From Sideroxydans lithotrophicus (GTDB lineage Bacteria > Pseudomonadota > Gammaproteobacteria > Burkholderiales > Sulfuriferulaceae): DNA of 17,839 bases. The first letter of the stretch is position 1; every line of letters starts with the position of its first letter. The notes under the pieces were generated by a model. The model made no database searches and had not been told where the DNA came from. It saw nothing but the letters and a program-made list of their open reading frames with translations. The position numbers and the translations under genes are program-made. Shown here one piece after another: positions 15,318-17,839 of the stretch. The stretch covers positions 1 to 17,839 of the forward strand of contig DZDB01000024.1 of the NCBI GenBank assembly GCA_022736605.1, given 5' to 3'.

Positions 15318-16220
15318 ATGCGCTTTTCCATTTATCAAGCCAGCCGCCAGGGTGGGCGACGTTACAATCAGGATCGGGTTGCCTATTCATATAGCCGCGA
15401 TGCCCTGCTGATGGTGGTGGCCGACGGCATGGGCGGCCATGCGCATGGCGAGCTGGCGGCGCAGATCACCGTGCAAACGCTGGCCGAAACGTTTCAGCGC
15501 AATGCCAAGTCCAAGCTCAAAGACCCGGCGGCTTTTTTGATAGGTGCCATCGAACGTGCGCACGAGGCGATCAACCAGCACGCCAATGCCCACAAGCTGA
15601 ACGAAATCCCGCACACCACCTGCGTCGCATGCGTGGTGCAGGACGATACGGTGTGGTGGGCGCACGTCGGTGATTCGCGGCTGTATCTGTTCAGCGACAA
15701 TGGCCTGGTGACCAAGACGCGCGATCATTCCACGGTGCAGCAGATGTGCGATGACGGCCTGATTACCGAAGAAGCAATGCAAACCCATCCCGATCGCAAC
15801 AAGATCTATAACTGTCTGGGCGGCTTCATGCCTCCTGAAGTCGAAGTGGCGCGGCCGTTGCCGCTGTCCGAGCGCGACACCCTGCTGCTGTGTACCGACG
15901 GCTTGTGGGGCGCGCTGACCGAAGAGCAGATTACCGCCACGCTCAAGGCGTTTCCGCTGGCGCGGGCGATGGAGTTCCTCATGGATCACGCCGAGCTGCG
16001 TGCCGGTAATCACGGCGACAACCTTTCCGGCGTGGCGATGACCTGGGGCGCCGAGGTGGATGCCGATAACCAGTCGGTGTCGACACTGTCGATGCCGATG
16101 AACACCTTTACCACTAAAATAGACGACTTCCCGGTGGCACCCACCGACCTGGCCGAAGACGAAGTCGAGCGCGCCATTGCCGAAATTCAGAACGCCATTA
16201 AAAAATATTCAGGAAAGTAA
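15318..16220 (+). CDS. PP2C-family Ser/Thr protein phosphatase
   Basis: A 300-residue metal-dependent phosphatase, the natural opponent of the kinase encoded one base upstream. The metal and catalytic motifs are NQDR (17-20), VADGMGGHAHGE (34-45; D36), HVGDSRLY (116-123; D119), TRDHS (134-138), CTDGLWG (192-198; D194) and DNLSG (234-238; D234). The core ends near residue 245, as in stand-alone bacterial PP2Cs such as Stp1/PrpC. About 55 more residues follow, ending in an acidic, probably helical tail (DLAEDEVERAIAEIQNAIKK). No signal or membrane segment is visible, so it is cytosolic. rph starts 9 bp downstream on the same strand. Dephosphorylation of the kinase or shared targets is inferred from pairing. 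Confidence 0.94.
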   Translation: MRFSIYQASRQGGRRYNQDRVAYSYSRDALLMVVADGMGGHAHGELAAQITVQTLAETFQRNAKSKLKDPAAFLIGAIERAHEAINQHANAHKLNEIPHTTCVACVVQDDTVWWAHVGDSRLYLFSDNGLVTKTRDHSTVQQMCDDGLITEEAMQTHPDRNKIYNCLGGFMPPEVEVARPLPLSERDTLLLCTDGLWGALTEEQITATLKAFPLARAMEFLMDHAELRAGNHGDNLSGVAMTWGAEVDADNQSVSTLSMPMNTFTTKIDDFPVAPTDLAEDEVERAIAEIQNAIKKYSGK

Positions 16221-16229
16221 ACCGCTTAC

Positions 16230-16949
16230 ATGACACGCCCCAGCCAACGCCAGCCCAACCAGTTACGCCCCATCAATATCACCCGCCATTTCACCCGCCA
16301 CGCCGAAGGCTCGGTGCTGATGGCGTGCGGCGACACCAAGGTCATCTGTACCGCCAGCGTGGTCGAAAAAGTGCCGCCGTTCCTGAAAGGCAAAAACCAG
16401 GGCTGGCTCACCGCTGAATACGGCATGCTGCCGCGCGCCACCGATAGCCGCATGGATCGCGAAGCCGCACGCGGCAAGCAGTCTGGCCGCACCCAGGAAA
16501 TCCAGCGTCTGATCGGTCGCAGCCTGCGCGCCGCGATTGACCTGAGCCAGCTTGGCGAGCGCACCATCCACATCGACTGCGACGTGATCCAGGCCGACGG
16601 TGGCACGCGTACCGCATCGATTACCGGGGCCTACGTCGCGCTGCATGATGCCGTCGGCACGCTGCTGAACAGCGGCCTGCTGACCGTATCGCCGTTGCGC
16701 GACGCCGTGGCCGCGATTTCGGTCGGCATGTATCAGGGCACCCCGGTGCTCGACCTTGATTACCTCGAAGACTCGGATTGCGACACCGACATGAACGTGG
16801 TGATGACCGGCAGCGGCGGCCTGATCGAAGTGCAGGGCACCGCCGAGGGCGCGACCTATACCCGCGCCGAGCTCAACGCCATGCTCGACCTCGCCGACAG
16901 TGGCATCGCCCAGTTGATTGCGGCACAGAAAGCCGCATTGGGCATGTGA
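16230..16949 (+). CDS. rph: Ribonuclease PH
   Basis: A phosphate-dependent 3'-5' exoribonuclease that trims tRNA and other RNA 3' ends and can run in reverse, adding nucleotides. The 239 residues equal the usual length. Motifs are LTAEYGMLPRATDSRMDREA (60-79), GRTQEIQRLIGRSLRA (86-101; phosphate-site R87), CDVIQADGGTRTASITGAY (117-135) and YLEDSDCDTDMNVVMTG (178-194) with the metal-binding acids. The protein is complete, unlike the frameshifted E. coli K-12 copy. It lies 9 bp after the phosphatase gene and one base before rdgB. An AGGAAAG lies about 14 bases before the ATG, further than ideal. Confidence 0.96.
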   Translation: MTRPSQRQPNQLRPINITRHFTRHAEGSVLMACGDTKVICTASVVEKVPPFLKGKNQGWLTAEYGMLPRATDSRMDREAARGKQSGRTQEIQRLIGRSLRAAIDLSQLGERTIHIDCDVIQADGGTRTASITGAYVALHDAVGTLLNSGLLTVSPLRDAVAAISVGMYQGTPVLDLDYLEDSDCDTDMNVVMTGSGGLIEVQGTAEGATYTRAELNAMLDLADSGIAQLIAAQKAALGM

Positions 16950-16950
16950 C

Positions 16951-17544
16951 ATGCAACCACTCGTCATCGCCAGCAACAACCCCGGCAAACTGCGCGAAAT
17001 CAGTCGCATCCTCGCCCCGCTCGGGTTTGAAGCCGTGCCGCAAGCGGCCTTTAACGTCCCCGAAGCTGACGAGCCCTACGTCACCTTCATCGAAAACTGC
17101 CTCACCAAAGCGCGCCACGCCGCGCGTTTGACCGGCCTGCCTGCGCTGGCCGACGATTCCGGCATTTGCGTTGACGCACTCGGCGGCGCGCCCGGCGTCT
17201 ACTCCGCGCGCTATGCAGGCGAACCCAAATCCGACCAGCGCAACAACCAAAAACTCATCGCCGACCTTGCCGGTCACAGCAACCGGCGCGCTCACTATTA
17301 CTGCGTCATCGTCTACCTGCGCCATGCCGACGACCCGCAACCGATCATCGCTGAAGGCAGCTGGCACGGCGAAATCATCGACACCCCGCGCGGCGACGGC
17401 GGGTTTGGCTACGACCCGTATTTCTGGCTGCCCGATCTGGGCAAAACCGGGGCGGAGCTGGATGCCGATGTGAAGAATGGGATCAGCCATCGGGGGGTGG
17501 CGTTGCGGGAATTGGTGGGGCGGTTGGGGGTGGTGGGTGGTTGA
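16951..17544 (+). CDS. rdgB: dITP/XTP pyrophosphatase
   Basis: A house-cleaning nucleotidase (HAM1/RdgB family) that hydrolyses dITP, dHAPTP and XTP to the monophosphates, keeping deaminated purines out of DNA and RNA. The 197 residues match the family. SNNPGK is at 8-13, FIENCLTKA at 46-54, the ADDSGI metal site at 67-72 (D68, D69), PGVYSARYAG at 81-90, GFGYDP at 151-156 and SHRG at 179-182. The ATG is one base after the rph stop. The last 12 codons (RELVGRLGVVGG) are written almost only with G and T, unlike the rest of the gene. In relatives the next gene is often hemW, but here the conserved order ends. Confidence 0.95.
   Translation: MQPLVIASNNPGKLREISRILAPLGFEAVPQAAFNVPEADEPYVTFIENCLTKARHAARLTGLPALADDSGICVDALGGAPGVYSARYAGEPKSDQRNNQKLIADLAGHSNRRAHYYCVIVYLRHADDPQPIIAEGSWHGEIIDTPRGDGGFGYDPYFWLPDLGKTGAELDADVKNGISHRGVALRELVGRLGVVGG
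17507..17537 (+). other. Predicted G-quadruplex motif at the 3' end of rdgB
   Basis: Four G-runs of 3, 4, 5 and 3 bases (17507-17509, 17517-17520, 17526-17530, 17535-17537) are separated by loops of 7, 5 and 4 bases, which meets the usual G3+N1-7 rule. A further run of six G lies at 17492-17497. The runs are on the coding strand, so both the DNA and the rdgB mRNA could fold just before the stop codon. Confidence 0.6.
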
Positions 17545-17577
17545 TGTTGAAGTTTTGTTTGTTGGAAATGTTGGTAT

Positions 17578-17640
17578 GTTGGACTTCGGAAATGACCCGA
17601 TAAAGCCGCGCAGCGCCAGTGACCTCCACGTTGGGCGTCA
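17578..17640. repeat. Possible remnant of a dispersed repeat or attC-like half site
   Basis: On the minus strand this segment starts GACGCCCAACGTGGAGGTCA and encodes a peptide including PNVEVTGAARLYR, which I recall from short hypothetical proteins called over intergenic repeats in other proteobacteria (memory, unverified). On the plus strand GTTGGGC (17630-17636) fits the integron core-site pattern GTTRRRY, and GTTGGAC (17578-17584) fits it too in the same orientation. The inverted partner RYYYAAC needed for a full attC is absent. The rest of the 164-bp gap (17545-17708) shows no gene, tRNA or clear terminator. Confidence 0.25.
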
Positions 17641-17708
17641 CAAGCATTGAAGTGGCTGCGACAGATTGGGTGTCCAAGTACTGAAAAGGAGAATCGTCAA
17701 ACTCGGTG

Positions 17709-17839
17709 TCATTTTTGATCTAAATTCGACCGACGCTCCAGCGCGAATTCGATGAAGGCCGTTTGGGCCGCCGTGAGCAACCTGCGCCGGTGGTAGACGA
17801 GCTGCACGGGAATCGGCGGGTGCCGCCAGGTCGGCAGCA
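17709..17839 (-). CDS. C-terminus of a LysR-type transcriptional regulator (5' truncated by window end)
   Basis: The last 42 codons of a leftward gene are visible, ending at the TGA at 17709-17711. The peptide reads LPTWRHPPIPVQLVYHRRR, then LLTAAQTAFIEFALERRSNL. A Pro-rich approach to a QLVYHRRRLL strand, followed by a final AFIEFALER helix, is the hallmark of the C-terminal end of LysR effector-binding domains. The helix-turn-helix part lies outside the window, so target and effector cannot be inferred. It converges on rdgB with 164 bp between. Its presence marks the end of the conserved housekeeping block. Confidence 0.75.
   Translation of the reverse strand, partial: LPTWRHPPIPVQLVYHRRRLLTAAQTAFIEFALERRSNLDQK

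Noticed and set aside
17578..17636. Complete integron attC site
   Set aside because: Two GTTRRRY heptamers occur, but in direct orientation. No RYYYAAC partner or palindromic arms were found and no integrase or cassette array is present, so only a weak half-site remains.
17483..17677. Minus-strand open frame of 64 codons overlapping the rdgB 3' end
   Set aside because: Its second half is the complement of the G-rich rdgB end (a poly-Pro tail). The first half looks repeat-derived, so I treat it as a non-coding repeat remnant rather than a gene.

Overview
The window is GC-rich chromosomal DNA, densely packed with genes, from a proteobacterium. I place it in the Betaproteobacteria, most likely near the Nitrosomonadales (Gallionella- or Sulfuriferula-like). 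The placement rests on the ubiC-ubiA pair, the birA-coaX-SPOR operon, and the run yicC/gmk/rpoZ/spoT/ridA/recG facing a kinase-phosphatase-rph-rdgB run. The genus is a guess from gene order and protein flavour.

Region 1 (1-3095) holds less familiar genes. It opens with the tail of a DUF2126-type transglutaminase-family protein, followed by an uncharacterised protein with a 4-hydroxyphenylpyruvate-dioxygenase-like VOC metal site. A 126-bp imperfect hairpin repeat fills the gap to two leftward genes: a stand-alone cyclic-nucleotide-binding-fold protein and a degenerate low-molecular-weight phosphatase-like protein. A divergent flavin-type (PNPOx-like) oxidase follows.

Region 2 (3133-5545) is a translationally coupled rightward operon: birA (biotin ligase/repressor), coaX (type III pantothenate kinase) and a membrane-anchored SPOR-like protein. 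It meets the leftward ubiC-ubiA pair tail to tail. That pair makes and then prenylates 4-hydroxybenzoate for ubiquinone. An orphan periplasmic PhnD-like binding protein lies upstream of ubiC.

Region 3 (7924-14261) is a leftward cluster, yicC-gmk-rpoZ-spoT-ridA-recG. It joins RNA turnover, GMP phosphorylation, the omega subunit of RNA polymerase, (p)ppGpp metabolism, imine detoxification and replication-fork rescue. It resembles the E. coli gmk-rpoZ-spoT-trmH-recG operon, with ridA at the trmH position.

Region 4 (14375-17544) runs rightward from the same divergent gap: a soluble non-RD Ser/Thr kinase, a PP2C phosphatase, rph and rdgB. The kinase-phosphatase pair sits between yicC and rph, which are direct neighbours in E. 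coli. After rdgB, whose 3' end carries a G-quadruplex-type motif, the housekeeping order stops. A 164-bp non-coding stretch with a possible repeat remnant leads to the C-terminus of a LysR-type regulator.

Most of the window is conserved housekeeping DNA. I saw no CRISPR array, transposase, tRNA or rRNA. The best candidates for new biology are the VOC protein, the kinase/phosphatase pair, the inactive-looking phosphatase with its ligand-domain neighbour, and the repeat-like non-coding elements.
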